Numbered from the stretch's first letter, positions 25,725 through 35,596 are shown. The stretch: 64,000 bases of DNA from Methylibium sp. NZG (GCA_001263235.1 LGRD01000031.1:62001-126000); one strand, 5' to 3'. Notes: generated by a model from the sequence alone, not told the origin. Numbers and translations are program-made.

Positions 25725-27779
25725 TCACCGACCCAGCACCGCACGCACGGTCGCGGCGACGTTGTCGGCCGTGAACCCGAAGTGCTTGAACAGCACCGGC
25801 GCCGGCGCCGACTCGCCGTAGCTGTCGATGCCGACGACGGCCGCGCAGCCGTACTTCCACCAGCCGTCGGTCACGCCCATCTCGACGGCGATGCGTGGCG
25901 CGTTGGCGGGCAGCACGCTCGCCTTGTAGGCGGCGCTCTGGCGGTCGAACACGTTGGTGGACGGCATCGAAACCACGCGCACCGCGATGCCGAGGATCGC
26001 GAGCTGCTGCTGCGCGTGCAACGCCAGCGCCACCTCGGAGCCGGTGGCGATGATCACCGCCTGCGCCTTCTTGCTGAGGCCCACCTCGCTCGGCTCGGCC
26101 AGCACGTAGCCGCCTTTGGCAATCTCATCGAGCCTCGCCTTCGGCGCATACGGCAGGTTCTGGCGCGACAACAGCAGCGCACTCGGCCGCGACTTGCTCT
26201 CGATCGCACACGCCCACGCGACCGCCGTCTCGGCGGTGTCGCACGGCCGCCAGACGTCGAGCCCCGGGATCAAGCGCAACGACGCGGCGTGCTCGACGCT
26301 CTGGTGCGTCGGCCCGTCTTCGCCGAGGCCGATGCTGTCGTGCGTGAACACATGCACCACGCGCAGCTTCATCAGCGCGGCCATGCGGATGGCGTTGCGG
26401 CTGTAGTCGCTGAAGGTCAGGAAGGTGCCGCCGTACGGGATGAAGCCGCCGTGCAGCGCCACGCCGTTCATCACAGCGGCCATGCCGAACTCGCGCACGC
26501 CGTAGTTGATGTGGCGGCCACCGTTGGGGCTGCCGTTGGCCGCCATGCGCAGCGCGGGTGTGCTGCTGGTGTTGGTGAGGTTCGAGCCGGTCAGGTCGGC
26601 GCTGCCGCCGAGCAGTTCGGGCAGGGCTTGGGTGAAGGCTTCGAGGGCGAGCTGGCTGGCCTTGCGGCTTGCGACGGTCTCGGCCTTGGTGTGGGCGGCG
26701 ACAGCGGCGTCAACGGCAGTCTGCGCCCAGTTCGCCGGCAGGTCGCCGCGCATGCGGCGCGTGAACTCGGCGGCCAGGTCGGGGAACGCGGCCCGGTAGA
26801 GCGCGAAGCGCGCGTCCCAATCGGCCTCGCTCGCCGTGCCGACGGCCTTGGCGTCCCACAGCGTGTAGGCGTCTTCGGGGATCACGAACGGCTCGTGCGG
26901 CCAGCCCAGCGCCGCGCGCGTGAGCTTGATCTCGTCAGCCCCCAGCGCCTCGCCGTGCGCCTTGGCGGTGCCGGCGCGGTTGGGCGAGCCTTTGCCGATG
27001 GTGGTCTTGCAGCAGATCAGCGTGGGTTGCGTTGCGGTCTTGGCGCGCGCGATGGCGGCATCGACAGCGTCCACGTCGTGGCCGTCCACACCGGCGATCA
27101 CGTTCCAGCCGTACGACTCGAAGCGCTTGGGTGTGTCGTCGGCAAACCACGGGCCGACCTGGCCGTCGATGGAGATGCCGTTGTCGTCGTACAGCGCAAC
27201 AAGTTTGGAAAGCCGCCACGCGCCCGCGAGCGCGCAGGCCTCGTGGCTGATGCCTTCCATCAGGCAGCCGTCGCCGAGGAAGACGTAGGTGTGGTGGCCG
27301 ACGACTTCATGCCCGTCACGGTTGAATTCTTTGGCCAGCAGCTTCTCGGCCAGCGCCATGCCCACCGCATTGCTCACGCCCTGGCCGAGCGGGCCGGTGG
27401 TGGTCTCGACACCCGGCGTCAGGCCGCTTTCCGGGTGACCGGGCGTTTTGCTGTGCAGTTGGCGGAAGTTGCGCAGCTCGCTCACGGCCAAGTCGTAGCC
27501 GCTCAAGTGCAGCAGCGCATACAACAGCATCGAGCCGTGGCCGTTGGACAGCACGAAGCGGTCGCGGTCGGCCCATTGCGGGTGGGCGGGGTTGTGGCGC
27601 AGGTGGCGGCCCCACAGCGCGACCGCGATCTCGGCCATGCCCATCGGCGCGCCGGGGTGGCCGGAGTTGGCCTGTTGCACGGCGTCCATCGCCAGGGCTC
27701 GGATGGCGTTGGCCATCAACGCGGTCTGGCCCGGGCGGGCGGGGGAAGGCATGGCTGAGGGGGGAGCGGTGGCGGACAT
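25725..27779 (-). CDS. tkt: Transketolase
   Basis: A 684-residue thiamine-diphosphate enzyme of the pentose phosphate pathway that moves two-carbon ketol units between sugar phosphates. Motifs include SGHPGAPMG near 40, the ThDP-binding [13 protein letters not shown] through DDNGISIDG near 155-190, and the catalytic Glu in [11 protein letters not shown] near 430. ATG 27779 gives the normal length; a downstream ATG at 27752 is possible. It is the first gene of the tkt-gapA unit and is divergent from speD across a 133-base promoter gap. Confidence 0.96.
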   Translation of the reverse strand: MSATAPPSAMPSPARPGQTALMANAIRALAMDAVQQANSGHPGAPMGMAEIAVALWGRHLRHNPAHPQWADRDRFVLSNGHGSMLLYALLHLSGYDLAVSELRNFRQLHSKTPGHPESGLTPGVETTTGPLGQGVSNAVGMALAEKLLAKEFNRDGHEVVGHHTYVFLGDGCLMEGISHEACALAGAWRLSKLVALYDDNGISIDGQVGPWFADDTPKRFESYGWNVIAGVDGHDVDAVDAAIARAKTATQPTLICCKTTIGKGSPNRAGTAKAHGEALGADEIKLTRAALGWPHEPFVIPEDAYTLWDAKAVGTASEADWDARFALYRAAFPDLAAEFTRRMRGDLPANWAQTAVDAAVAAHTKAETVASRKASQLALEAFTQALPELLGGSADLTGSNLTNTSSTPALRMAANGSPNGGRHINYGVREFGMAAVMNGVALHGGFIPYGGTFLTFSDYSRNAIRMAALMKLRVVHVFTHDSIGLGEDGPTHQSVEHAASLRLIPGLDVWRPCDTAETAVAWACAIESKSRPSALLLSRQNLPYAPKARLDEIAKGGYVLAEPSEVGLSKKAQAVIIATGSEVALALHAQQQLAILGIAVRVVSMPSTNVFDRQSAAYKASVLPANAPRIAVEMGVTDGWWKYGCAAVVGIDSYGESAPAPVLFKHFGFTADNVAATVRAVLGR

Positions 27780-27912
27780 GCAGGTCCCGGTGGCGTTGGG
27801 AAGGCGCTGAGGCAAGCGCTGAGGAGGCCGCATTTTACGGGCCGCTGGCAGCCCGGGCCTCGGCGCGACGCCGCCGGCTGGACGCGGATGCGCCGGGATA
27901 ATGTGAAGGATC

Positions 27913-28365
27913 ATGCACGGCTTGCACCTCACCGCCGACCTGCACGGCTGCCCCGCCGAGCGCGCCGAGTTGACCGACACCAAGGCGCTGCGCACGCTGT
28001 GTCTGGCGAGCGTGCACGAGGCCGGGCTGCAGCCGGTGGGGGAGTTGTTCCATCGTTTCGCACCGCCGTCTGCCGTGTCGTTGAGCGCAACGCCGAACGC
28101 GCCGGTGGGCATCACCGGCGTGGTGCTGCTGGCCGAATCGCACGTGGCCGTACACACCTGGCCAGAGCGGGCGGCGGTGACGCTGGACGTCTACGTCTGC
28201 AACCTCGGCGCCGACAACTCGGCCCGCGCCCACGTGCTGATGGATCGGTTGATCGCCGCATTCGAGCCCGCGCACGCCGAGCGCCATGCGTTGCAGCGCG
28301 GCAGGGCGGTTGTGGGTGAGGCCGATTTCGCCGTGTCTGGCCCGCGCGTGGGTGCCGGCGCATGA
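27913..28365 (+). CDS. speD: S-adenosylmethionine decarboxylase proenzyme
   Basis: A 150-residue pyruvoyl enzyme of the short prokaryotic class. The self-cleavage site is the ESH motif with Ser76 ([13 protein letters not shown]), which becomes the pyruvoyl group after cleavage between Glu75 and Ser76; Cys96 and the preceding His are in the expected places. The product, decarboxylated AdoMet, is the aminopropyl donor for polyamine synthases such as the membrane-bound one encoded at 33297-34859. It overlaps the next gene by ATGA. The C-terminal 35 residues extend past the usual family end. Confidence 0.92.
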   Translation: MHGLHLTADLHGCPAERAELTDTKALRTLCLASVHEAGLQPVGELFHRFAPPSAVSLSATPNAPVGITGVVLLAESHVAVHTWPERAAVTLDVYVCNLGADNSARAHVLMDRLIAAFEPAHAERHALQRGRAVVGEADFAVSGPRVGAGA

Positions 28366-29090
28366 AGGCGATCCTGCTGGCCGCCGGCCGCGGCGAGCGC
28401 ATGCGGCCGCTGACCGACACCTGCCCCAAGCCGCTGCTGAAGGTGCGCGGCAAGCCGCTGATCGAGTGGCACCTCGACGCTTTGGCGCGCGCGGGCGTGC
28501 GCGACGTGGTGATCAACACCGCCTGGCTGGAGGCGCAGATCGTCGCGGCGCTCGGCGACGGGGCGCGCTTCGGCCTGCACATTGCCTACTCGATGGAAGG
28601 CCGCGACCACGGCGGCGCACTCGAGACCGCCGGTGGGCTGAAGAAGGCGCTGCCGCTGTTGATGCAGGGAGAACGAGAAGACAGCGCCGCCGGTGACGAT
28701 GCCTGCTTCTGGTACGTCGCCGCCGACGTGTTTGCGCCCGGCTTCGCTTTCGACCGCCGCGATGTCGAGGCGTTTTTGCACAGCAGCGAACTCGCGCGGC
28801 TCTGGATGGCGCCCAACCCGCCGCAACATCCTTTCGGTGACTTTGCACTGGACCGGGGCCTGCTGGTGCCAGGCTTGGATGGCGAACGGCTGACGTGGAG
28901 CGGCATCGGCCTGTTCCGGCCGGCGTTCGTCAGCGAGTTGATGGCTGGTTTGGCGTCGGGCAGCGCCGCCAGGCTCCGCCCCTGCCTCGACAGCGCCATC
29001 GCGCAGGGCCGGCTTGGCGGCGTGCCGCTGGCGACCCCCTGGGCCGACGTGGGCACACCGGAACGCCTGGCCGCGCTGCAGGCAGCCTGA
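28362..29090 (+). CDS. murU: Nucleotidyltransferase, probable N-acetylmuramate 1-phosphate uridylyltransferase
   Basis: A 242-residue nucleotidyltransferase of the sugar-phosphate type. The N-terminal nucleotide-binding signature LLAAGRGERMRPLT is followed by KPLLKVRGKPLIEW, and an Asp near residue 124 (VAADVF) is at the usual metal site. The closest recognisable role is MurU of the peptidoglycan recycling route (MurNAc-1-P to UDP-MurNAc); mannose-1-phosphate guanylyltransferase is the main alternative. Its kinase partner amgK is not in the window. It is coupled to speD by a four-base overlap and lies upstream of pepP, a neighbourhood usual in Burkholderiales. Confidence 0.78.
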   Translation: MKAILLAAGRGERMRPLTDTCPKPLLKVRGKPLIEWHLDALARAGVRDVVINTAWLEAQIVAALGDGARFGLHIAYSMEGRDHGGALETAGGLKKALPLLMQGEREDSAAGDDACFWYVAADVFAPGFAFDRRDVEAFLHSSELARLWMAPNPPQHPFGDFALDRGLLVPGLDGERLTWSGIGLFRPAFVSELMAGLASGSAARLRPCLDSAIAQGRLGGVPLATPWADVGTPERLAALQAA

Positions 29091-29211
29091 CCGCGCGGCG
29101 CTCGGGGCCGCTCGCCGTCTGGCCGATGGCGTGTGCCATCCATGCAAATCGCAGGCGCCTGCGGCGCACGGGCCCTTTCCTTCACGGCGCGGCTTGGCTA
29201 TCGTGTCGCTT

Positions 29212-29967
29212 GTGAAAACCTTGAGCCTTCTGTTGACCCTGCCGTTCATGCTCGGGCTGGCCCTGGGCATGCACTGGTTTGTGTCGCGCACCGCCAAGGC
29301 GGTGGCCTGGGCCGCCGCGCCGCTGGCCACCGGCGAGGCCGAGGCCTACCGCTATGAGCGCCGCACCTATCACACGGCGCACGCCGAGATGCTCTGGATC
29401 ATCGCGCTCGCCCTGTGCGGCGGCTTGCTGTTCTGGGGCGCGTTGCACTGGAGCCATGGGTGGCTGTGGGTCGCCGGGCTGCTGCTCGTGGCTGCCGCAG
29501 TGGCGCTGGACCTGTGGGTCTGGGAACGCGTTTCGGCCAGCGCCAACTTCCTGTGGGCGCAGCGCGGGCTGCGCGGCGAGGTCAAGCAGGTGGCGATCGA
29601 GAACATCCGCGACCTCTCGGTCGAAGAAAACGACACCGCCGGTGGCTTCACCTTCCGCCACGGTCGGGCCAACCGCTCGTGCCGTCTGCTCGTGGGCCTG
29701 GCCGACAAACAACAAGTCGATCTGCCCTGGACCGACGCCCACACCGGCCTGGACGACGTGGAGGCGATGGCCAACCACCTGCGCGCACGCCAGTCGATCC
29801 GCGGCGAAGGCCAGGCGCTGAAACAAGCGCAGGACGAGGCCGGCGCCGCCGCGCGCGCCGCCGCGGCGCAACCCGCCAGCCGGGACGCCGAGATGATGCG
29901 CGAGCTCAAACGCCTGCGCAAAAACGCGCTCGCGCCCGACGTGCCCAAGGCCGCACCGCGGAAGTAG
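29212..29967 (+). CDS. Hypothetical membrane protein
   Basis: A 251-residue protein with a GTG start and three hydrophobic helices (about 2-20, 61-80 and 85-105), followed by a cytoplasmic-looking region (about 110-190, with VKQVAIENIRDLSVEEN) and an Ala/Glu/Arg-rich helical C-terminus that could form a coiled coil. I do not recognise the family. GTG 29212 gives a clean N-terminal helix; GTG 29203 is three codons upstream. It sits between murU and pepP on the same strand. A role in the envelope is plausible only by location. Confidence 0.6.
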   Translation: MKTLSLLLTLPFMLGLALGMHWFVSRTAKAVAWAAAPLATGEAEAYRYERRTYHTAHAEMLWIIALALCGGLLFWGALHWSHGWLWVAGLLLVAAAVALDLWVWERVSASANFLWAQRGLRGEVKQVAIENIRDLSVEENDTAGGFTFRHGRANRSCRLLVGLADKQQVDLPWTDAHTGLDDVEAMANHLRARQSIRGEGQALKQAQDEAGAAARAAAAQPASRDAEMMRELKRLRKNALAPDVPKAAPRK

Positions 29968-30018
29968 TGGCGGCGCTGTCGCCACACCCTGATGCGGCAT
30001 GTGCCGCAGAATCGCGCG

Positions 30019-31449
30019 ATGAAAACGGCTCGCATCGGAACGATCCACACAGGCACGACCCGCACAGGCACAGTCCACGCGGAGCGCCGATCCCTGCTCG
30101 CCCGCACGATGGCCCGAGCGGGCGGCGGCATCGCCTTGTTGCCCACCGCCCCGGAGCGCATGCGCAACGGCGACAGCGAGTACCCGTACCGGCACGACAG
30201 CCACTTTCACTACTTCACCGGTTTCGACGAGCCGCACGCCTGGCTGCTGCTCGACGCCAGCGGCCGCAGCACGCTGCTGTGCCGCGAACGCCATGCCGAA
30301 CGCGAAATCTGGGACGGCCGGCGCCTCGGCCCCGAGGCCGCGCCGGCCGTGCTCGGCGTCGATGAAGCGTTCGACGTGGAGCAGCTCGACGCCAAGGCGG
30401 TCGAGCGGCTGGCCAACCAACCCGCCGTGTGGTTCCCGTTCGGCGAACAGCCCGAGTTGCAGGCGCAGGTGGACGGCTGGCTTGCCACGCTGCGCAACCG
30501 CGAACGCGGCGGCGTGGCCTGCCCGCAGACGCTGCGCGACCTGGGCCCATTGCTCGCCGAAATGCGCCTCGTGAAGGACAGCAGCGAGCTGGCGACGATG
30601 CGCCGCGCCGCGCAGATCTCGGCCGGCGCGCACGCCCGCGCCATGCGCTTTTGCGCCGCGCGCTTTCGCGCCGACCCGCAGACGGCGGTGCGGGAGTACG
30701 AGATCGAGGCCGAGCTGCTGCACGAGTTCCGCCGCCACGGATCGCAAGGCCCGGCCTACACCTCGATCGTCGCCGCCGGCGCCAACGCCTGCGTGCTGCA
30801 CTACGCGGCCGGCAGCACCGAGTTGCGGGCCGGCGAGCTGTGCCTAGTCGACGCCGGCTGCGAGCTCGATGGTTATGCGAGCGACGTGACGCGCACCTTC
30901 CCGGCCGACGGCCGCTTCACGCCCGCGCAGCGGGCGCTGTACGACATCGTGCAGGCGGCGCAAGAAGCCGCCATTGCCGTCACCCGGGCAGGCACACGCC
31001 GGCTCGACGCGCACGATGCCGCCGTGCGCGTGCTGGCGCAGGGCATGCTCGACACCGGGCTGCTCGATCGGAACGCGGTGGGCGATGCAGATGCCGTGAT
31101 CGCCTCGGCCGCCTACCGGCGCTTCTACATGCACGGCACCGGCCACTGGCTGGGGCGCGACGTGCACGATGTGGGCGACTATCTGTCGGCCGACGAAGCG
31201 CCGGTTGAACAGCCCGACGGGTTGGGCGGCACCGTGGTCAAGAAGCCATCTCGCGTGCTGCAACCGGGCATGGTCGTGACGATCGAGCCGGGCCTGTACG
31301 TGCGGCCGGCCGCCGACGTGCCGGAGCGCTTCTGGAACCTCGGCATCCGCATCGAGGACGACGCGGTGGTGACGGCCACCGGCTGCGAGTTGATCAGCCG
31401 CGGCGTGCCGGTGGATGCGCTGGAGATAGAGCGCTTGATGCAGGGGTGA
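30019..31449 (+). CDS. pepP: Xaa-Pro aminopeptidase (aminopeptidase P)
   Basis: A 476-residue dimetal peptidase that removes N-terminal residues preceding proline. The N-terminal domain has YPYRHDSHFHYFTGF; the pita-bread catalytic domain has all five ligand positions: VDAGCELDGY, SDVTRTF, HGTGHWLG, TIEPGLY and GIRIEDD. ATG 30019 was preferred; ATG 29992 adds nine residues. In many beta- and gammaproteobacteria pepP sits next to ubiH; here ubiH lies 7.3 kb away, beyond an opposite-strand operon. The 3' end overlaps the convergent amine oxidase gene by 56 bases. Confidence 0.94.
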   Translation: MKTARIGTIHTGTTRTGTVHAERRSLLARTMARAGGGIALLPTAPERMRNGDSEYPYRHDSHFHYFTGFDEPHAWLLLDASGRSTLLCRERHAEREIWDGRRLGPEAAPAVLGVDEAFDVEQLDAKAVERLANQPAVWFPFGEQPELQAQVDGWLATLRNRERGGVACPQTLRDLGPLLAEMRLVKDSSELATMRRAAQISAGAHARAMRFCAARFRADPQTAVREYEIEAELLHEFRRHGSQGPAYTSIVAAGANACVLHYAAGSTELRAGELCLVDAGCELDGYASDVTRTFPADGRFTPAQRALYDIVQAAQEAAIAVTRAGTRRLDAHDAAVRVLAQGMLDTGLLDRNAVGDADAVIASAAYRRFYMHGTGHWLGRDVHDVGDYLSADEAPVEQPDGLGGTVVKKPSRVLQPGMVVTIEPGLYVRPAADVPERFWNLGIRIEDDAVVTATGCELISRGVPVDALEIERLMQG

Positions 31450-33187
31450 TGCGGTTGCCTCGCAGCACGCGGCGCGCTGCGGCGTGGCCGTGGTAGCAGG
31501 CCTCCTCGAACACCGAGTAGCCCGACAGGTCGGCATGCGCAAAGTGCACGCGGCCGGTGGGCTGGGCCAGCGCGCTCAACGCTGCGCTGCCGCGCAAGCC
31601 GGGCAGCGGCACGCTCATCGCGTGGCCGTAGCGCATCAGGTCGACCTGCGTGACCTTGCCCGCCAGGTCGGGGTGCGCGCCCGCCAGGTCTTGCAGCACC
31701 GCGTGGGCCCAGGCTGACCAGGGCTCGTTCAGCAGCCGCGCACGCTGCGCACGCAACTGCTCGGCCGAGTCACCGCCGAGTGCCCAGTAGACGCTCAGCA
31801 CGGTCGGGCCGGGGTGGGGGCGTGTGCTCTGGTGCATTGCATCGACGTAGCCGAGAGCGTAGCGAGACTGCCCCGGCGCAGCCAGCCGCTGGCCAGCCGC
31901 GCCGGCAGCGCTGGCGCTGGCAGAACTCGGAGCGCTCATGTCACCCTTGGCGCCGAATGCCGGGTCGAAGACCACGTTGTCCCACGCCGGCGCAGCGCCA
32001 CCGGCGTCGGCGAGCGGCTGGTTCAGCAGCAGGTTGGCGACCAGCCACGGAGCATGCCGCATGAGGCCGGCGGCCTGCACCAGCGCTGGCGGCGGCTCGG
32101 CCAGCAAGCGCGCCGCGACGAACAGCGGCACCGCCAGCACGGCCTGCGGCGCGCTCCATCGCTCAAGGCGCTGGAGGGCGGCGTTCCACACGTCGATGCG
32201 CACCTCGTGCCGACGTTCGTCGACGCCGAGCACCACGCTGCCGGTGTGCAGCCGCTGCTGCAGCGGCTCGGCCAGGCGCCGGCTCAGCCAGGCGTTGCCC
32301 TCGGGCCAGGTGAGCACGTCGCCGTCGTCGGACGGCGCATCGCCGTCGCCCGGCGCCTGAAACCCGTGCCGGCTCGCAAAGTAGTGCAGCCCGGCCCAGG
32401 CCGACACCTGCGCCGAACCCGCGCCGTAGTCGTCGCGGCAGCAGTAGTCGAGGTACCAGCGCAGCGCCGGCGCGTTCAGGCCTTGGCGGTCGAGCCACTG
32501 CGAAAACGTCTGCGCGTCGAGCTGTGCGAGCGCGTCACTCCAGCCAGCGCGCGCCGTCGGCATACTGAAGGCGCCACCGCGCCCGGCCTGCACCACCGCG
32601 GCGCTGAACTGGCGGTACTGCGCGAGCGTGGTGGCGCGCTGCGCCGCCGGCAGCACCTCGACCGGCGGCAGCAACCCCTCGTGCCACTGGCCGCCGATGA
32701 ACAGGCGCTCCTGCGGGCTGTGGCACAAGTGGCGCTCGTCGTAGACCGGCCGGCCGCCTTGCGTGCTGCGCAGGCCGAAGGCTTCGAGCAGGCCGATCAG
32801 GTCGTCGTCGTGCTCGGCCGGCAGCGGCAGGTAGTGCGCGCCCAGCGGGCAGGCCATGCCGCCCATCGTGTGGCCGCGGCTGTTGCCGCCGGCAGCGTCT
32901 TCCAGCTCGAAGACCTGCACGTCGTCGATGCCGGCTTGCGTCAACGCGCGCGCTGCCGTCAGGCCGGCGATGCCAGCGCCGACGATCAGCACGCCCGCGC
33001 GGCGCTGCACGGCCGGCTCAGGGGGCTGGCCCGACTTGGCGTCGCGCACGCGGTGCCCGCGCTCATGATCCGCGCCGACCCAGCCGCCGCGGTAGCGCGA
33101 CCCGTCGCGGCGACTGCAAGCGACCCAAGGCGCACTTGCGGCGGCAGAGACCGCAGCAGCCAGCATAGCGCGGCGAGTCACATTCAT
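31394..33187 (-). CDS. Exported FAD-dependent amine oxidase-like oxidoreductase
   Basis: A 597-residue flavoprotein. The N-terminus has a twin-arginine signal (VTRRAMLAAA) ending in a WVAC lipobox at Cys24, suggesting Tat export and membrane anchoring. The dinucleotide-binding motif VLIVGAGIAGLTAARAL follows at about 65-81, and C-terminal GRVHFAHADLSGYSVFEEA matches the second FAD motif of amine oxidases. It is the last gene of the minus-strand polyamine operon, 109 bases after the aminopropyltransferase, so a polyamine substrate is a reasonable inference. The last 15 residues look like read-through tail overlapping pepP. Confidence 0.85.
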   Translation of the reverse strand: MNVTRRAMLAAAVSAAASAPWVACSRRDGSRYRGGWVGADHERGHRVRDAKSGQPPEPAVQRRAGVLIVGAGIAGLTAARALTQAGIDDVQVFELEDAAGGNSRGHTMGGMACPLGAHYLPLPAEHDDDLIGLLEAFGLRSTQGGRPVYDERHLCHSPQERLFIGGQWHEGLLPPVEVLPAAQRATTLAQYRQFSAAVVQAGRGGAFSMPTARAGWSDALAQLDAQTFSQWLDRQGLNAPALRWYLDYCCRDDYGAGSAQVSAWAGLHYFASRHGFQAPGDGDAPSDDGDVLTWPEGNAWLSRRLAEPLQQRLHTGSVVLGVDERRHEVRIDVWNAALQRLERWSAPQAVLAVPLFVAARLLAEPPPALVQAAGLMRHAPWLVANLLLNQPLADAGGAAPAWDNVVFDPAFGAKGDMSAPSSASASAAGAAGQRLAAPGQSRYALGYVDAMHQSTRPHPGPTVLSVYWALGGDSAEQLRAQRARLLNEPWSAWAHAVLQDLAGAHPDLAGKVTQVDLMRYGHAMSVPLPGLRGSAALSALAQPTGRVHFAHADLSGYSVFEEACYHGHAAARRVLRGNRITPASSALSPAHPPARRG

Positions 33188-33296
33188 TCGGGTGCCTCGC
33201 GCTCGACGCGCAACCCAGCCGCGCCGCGCCGCGCGCGAACAACGGCGTTCAAGCCTCGAAGATGATGCAGCGCGCGCCCGGCGCGGCCCGGCACGC

Positions 33297-34859
33297 TCAT
33301 TCGTGCACCTTGCCCCACTCTTCTTCGTAGGTCTGCACCAGCACCTGGTTCGACAGGCGGTTCACCTCGGCCGGCACGCGCGCCATGTCGTGCGGAAACG
33401 CAAACAGCGCGGGCAGCCCGGCCAGGCTCAGAAAGCGCAGGCCGGCAGGCAACTCGGTCGGCACGCGGTAGGGTCGCCGGCCGGCCAGCACGAAGCCCCA
33501 CTCACCGAAACTCGGCACGTGCGCGTGGTACGGCGTGGCCGTCAGGCCGACCGACTCGATTGTCGCGACCACCGTCCAAAAACTCCTGCGCGCGATCAGC
33601 GGCGAGGTCGTCTGCACCGCAACGTAGCCGCCAGCGGCCAGGTGCTGGTCGAGCAGCTTGTAGAAGCTGGCGGTGTAGAGCTTGCCGATCGAGAAGTTGG
33701 TGGGGTCGGGGAAGTCGACCACGATCACGTCGAAGCTCGCCGTGTTCTGCTCCAGCCACGCGAACGCGTCGGTGTTGACGGTGCGCAGCTTGGGCGACAG
33801 CAGCGCGTCGGCGTTCAATGCGCGCAAGCGCGGTTGGGTCGAGAACAGCCGCGTCATGTGCGGGTCGAGTTCGACCAGCGTGACCTGCTCGACACTGGCG
33901 TACTTGAGCACCTCGCGCACCGCCATGCCGTCGCCGCCACCCAGCACCAGCACGCGTTTGGGCGCACCGTGCGCGGCCATCGCCGGGTGCACCAGCGCCT
34001 CGTGGTATCGGTACTCGTCGCGCGAGTGGAACTGCAGGTTGCCGTTCAGGAACAGCCGCTCGCCCGCCTTGCCCGAGGTGACGACGACGCGCTGGTACAG
34101 GCTGGTCTCGCTGTACAGCACGTCGTCGACGTAGAAGCGGTCTTCGGCCCAGGTGGTGATGCGGTCGGCGAAGACAAAGGCGGCCAGCAGCGCACCGATC
34201 GTCAACGCACACGCGACCGCGTGGGCGGCCACGCGCCGCAGTTGGCCGCGGAACAGCACCAGCGCCCAGACCGCCACCGCCGCATTCAGCAGCCCGAAGA
34301 ACACGCCGGTGCGGATGAGCCCGAGCTGCGGCACCAGCAGCAGCGGGAACGCGACCGACACGAGCAGCGCGCCGAGGTAGTCGAAGGTCAGCACCTGCGA
34401 GACCAGGTCCTTCAGCGCATAGCGCTCGCGGAACTGGTATTTGAGGATGCGCATGACGAGCGGGATCTCCAGCCCCACGAGCGTTCCCACCAGCAGCACC
34501 AGCGCATACAGCGCAAAGCGGAACGAACTCGGCGCCACCGAATGCAGCGCGAACAGCGCGGCTGGCAGCAACCCGCCGACCAGCCCGACCAGCAGCTCGA
34601 TGCGCAGGAAGTGCGCGATCAGTTGCCGCTCGAAGAATCGCGACAGGTACGAGCCCACGCCCATCGCGAACAGGTAGGCGCCGATGATGGTGGAGAACTG
34701 CAGCACCGAGTCGCCGAGCAGGTAGCTCGCTAGCGCACCGGCCGCCAGTTCGTACAACAGCCCGCACGCGGCGACGACGAAGACCGAGGCGAGCAGCGCG
34801 ACTTCGGCCGGGCTGGCGCGGGCGGTGGGGGCGGGCGTGCCGTCGAAGGTGGCCGCCAT
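33297..34859 (-). CDS. Membrane-bound polyamine aminopropyltransferase (spermidine synthase-like)
   Basis: A 520-residue protein with about seven N-terminal membrane helices (roughly 20-225) and a cytoplasmic spermidine-synthase domain (about 240-500). The decarboxylated-AdoMet site is visible: VLGGGDGMAVRE, VELDPHM and the catalytic-region VVDFPDPTN. Soluble spermidine synthases lack the membrane part; this fused form is a recurrent partner of DUF350 and SPFH genes in bacteria. Its presumed co-substrate comes from speD at 27913. The ATG is ten bases after the vapC stop, so it may be read from the VapBC promoter as well as from the operon. Confidence 0.88.
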   Translation of the reverse strand: MAATFDGTPAPTARASPAEVALLASVFVVAACGLLYELAAGALASYLLGDSVLQFSTIIGAYLFAMGVGSYLSRFFERQLIAHFLRIELLVGLVGGLLPAALFALHSVAPSSFRFALYALVLLVGTLVGLEIPLVMRILKYQFRERYALKDLVSQVLTFDYLGALLVSVAFPLLLVPQLGLIRTGVFFGLLNAAVAVWALVLFRGQLRRVAAHAVACALTIGALLAAFVFADRITTWAEDRFYVDDVLYSETSLYQRVVVTSGKAGERLFLNGNLQFHSRDEYRYHEALVHPAMAAHGAPKRVLVLGGGDGMAVREVLKYASVEQVTLVELDPHMTRLFSTQPRLRALNADALLSPKLRTVNTDAFAWLEQNTASFDVIVVDFPDPTNFSIGKLYTASFYKLLDQHLAAGGYVAVQTTSPLIARRSFWTVVATIESVGLTATPYHAHVPSFGEWGFVLAGRRPYRVPTELPAGLRFLSLAGLPALFAFPHDMARVPAEVNRLSNQVLVQTYEEEWGKVHE

Positions 34860-34869
34860 GCTGAATCGA

Positions 34870-35304
34870 TCAGTCGATGAGCGGGTTGCGCACCGTCAGG
34901 CTCGGGAAGCGGTTGAAGTCGCGGTCGGCCGACCAGAGTTCGCGCACGCCGTTGTCGAGGCAGATGGCGGCGATGCGGGCGTCGTGGACCATGCCGCCGC
35001 GCACGCCCGCCGTTGCGATCAGAGACTTGAACGCACCCCAATGCGCGGGCGATTCGTTCAGCAGAACAATCGACGGCGACTCAAGCCAGTGGTCGACCTG
35101 CATCGTTGCTGCGGCAATCGGCGTTGGCGTCTTGTAGACACGCGGGTTGGTCACCACCGAGCAGAACTCGTGCACGCACAGCCAGGGGATGGCCCATGGC
35201 AACCGCGACTCCGCAAGCGCGGCGATGCAGCGTCTGGCCGCTTCGTGGAATGGAACCTCGGCACGGTGCGCATACACCAGCAGGTTCGTGTCGACTGCGA
35301 TCAC
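34870..35304 (-). CDS. vapC: VapC-type PIN domain ribonuclease toxin
   Basis: A 144-residue PIN-domain toxin. The acidic active-site residues are all present: Asp5 (VDTN), Glu46 (HEF), Asp108 (VHDARIAA) and Asp127/129 (SADRDF). It would cleave RNA when freed from its antitoxin. The ATG overlaps the end of the antitoxin gene by four bases. The family subgroup resembles those with a NPRVYKTP segment. It interrupts the DUF350-aminopropyltransferase linkage. Confidence 0.92.
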   Translation of the reverse strand: MIAVDTNLLVYAHRAEVPFHEAARRCIAALAESRLPWAIPWLCVHEFCSVVTNPRVYKTPTPIAAATMQVDHWLESPSIVLLNESPAHWGAFKSLIATAGVRGGMVHDARIAAICLDNGVRELWSADRDFNRFPSLTVRNPLID

Positions 35305-35549
35305 CCGCCTCGATCCTCATAGCTCATCAGAATGATCTCGTGCATCGACAAATGCGCGACCTCGGGCCGCAGGCCGTTGCCCTTGAAGCTGCCATCCCGC
35401 AGCTTGAACGGCTTGCCCTTCGCGCTGCGCTCGGCCACCACCTTGCGAAGGCCTTGCTCGACGAGCGAGCGCAGGGTTTCGCCGTCGCGGGCGGCGATCT
35501 TGCGGGCCTGGTCGAGCAAGGGGTCGGCAATGTCGAGCGTCGTCTTCAT
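35301..35549 (-). CDS. vapB: VapB-type antitoxin (DUF2191-like)
   Basis: An 82-residue antitoxin with a ribbon-helix-helix-like N-terminus (MKTTLDIADPLLDQARKIA) and a C-terminal segment (KPFKLRDGSFKGNGL) that wraps the toxin. It has an exceptionally strong ribosome binding site (GGAGGTGATATG). A perfect inverted repeat lies directly upstream, which fits autoregulation by the VapBC complex. The gene overlaps vapC by four bases. Confidence 0.9.
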   Translation of the reverse strand: MKTTLDIADPLLDQARKIAARDGETLRSLVEQGLRKVVAERSAKGKPFKLRDGSFKGNGLRPEVAHLSMHEIILMSYEDRGG

Positions 35550-35557
35550 ATCACCTC

Positions 35558-35577
35558 CGATATGGGTGCCCATATCG
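35558..35577 (-). promoter_or_regulatory. Perfect inverted repeat, probable VapB operator
   Basis: CGATATGGG-TG-CCCATATCG, nine perfect base pairs with a two-base spacer, lying 8 bases upstream of the vapB start codon and abutting its ribosome binding site (GGAGG begins right at the repeat). Its position and symmetry are those expected for binding by a ribbon-helix-helix antitoxin dimer; bound protein would block both transcription and ribosome access. Confidence 0.75.
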
Positions 35578-35596
35578 TAGCACCCTCCTACCCACA

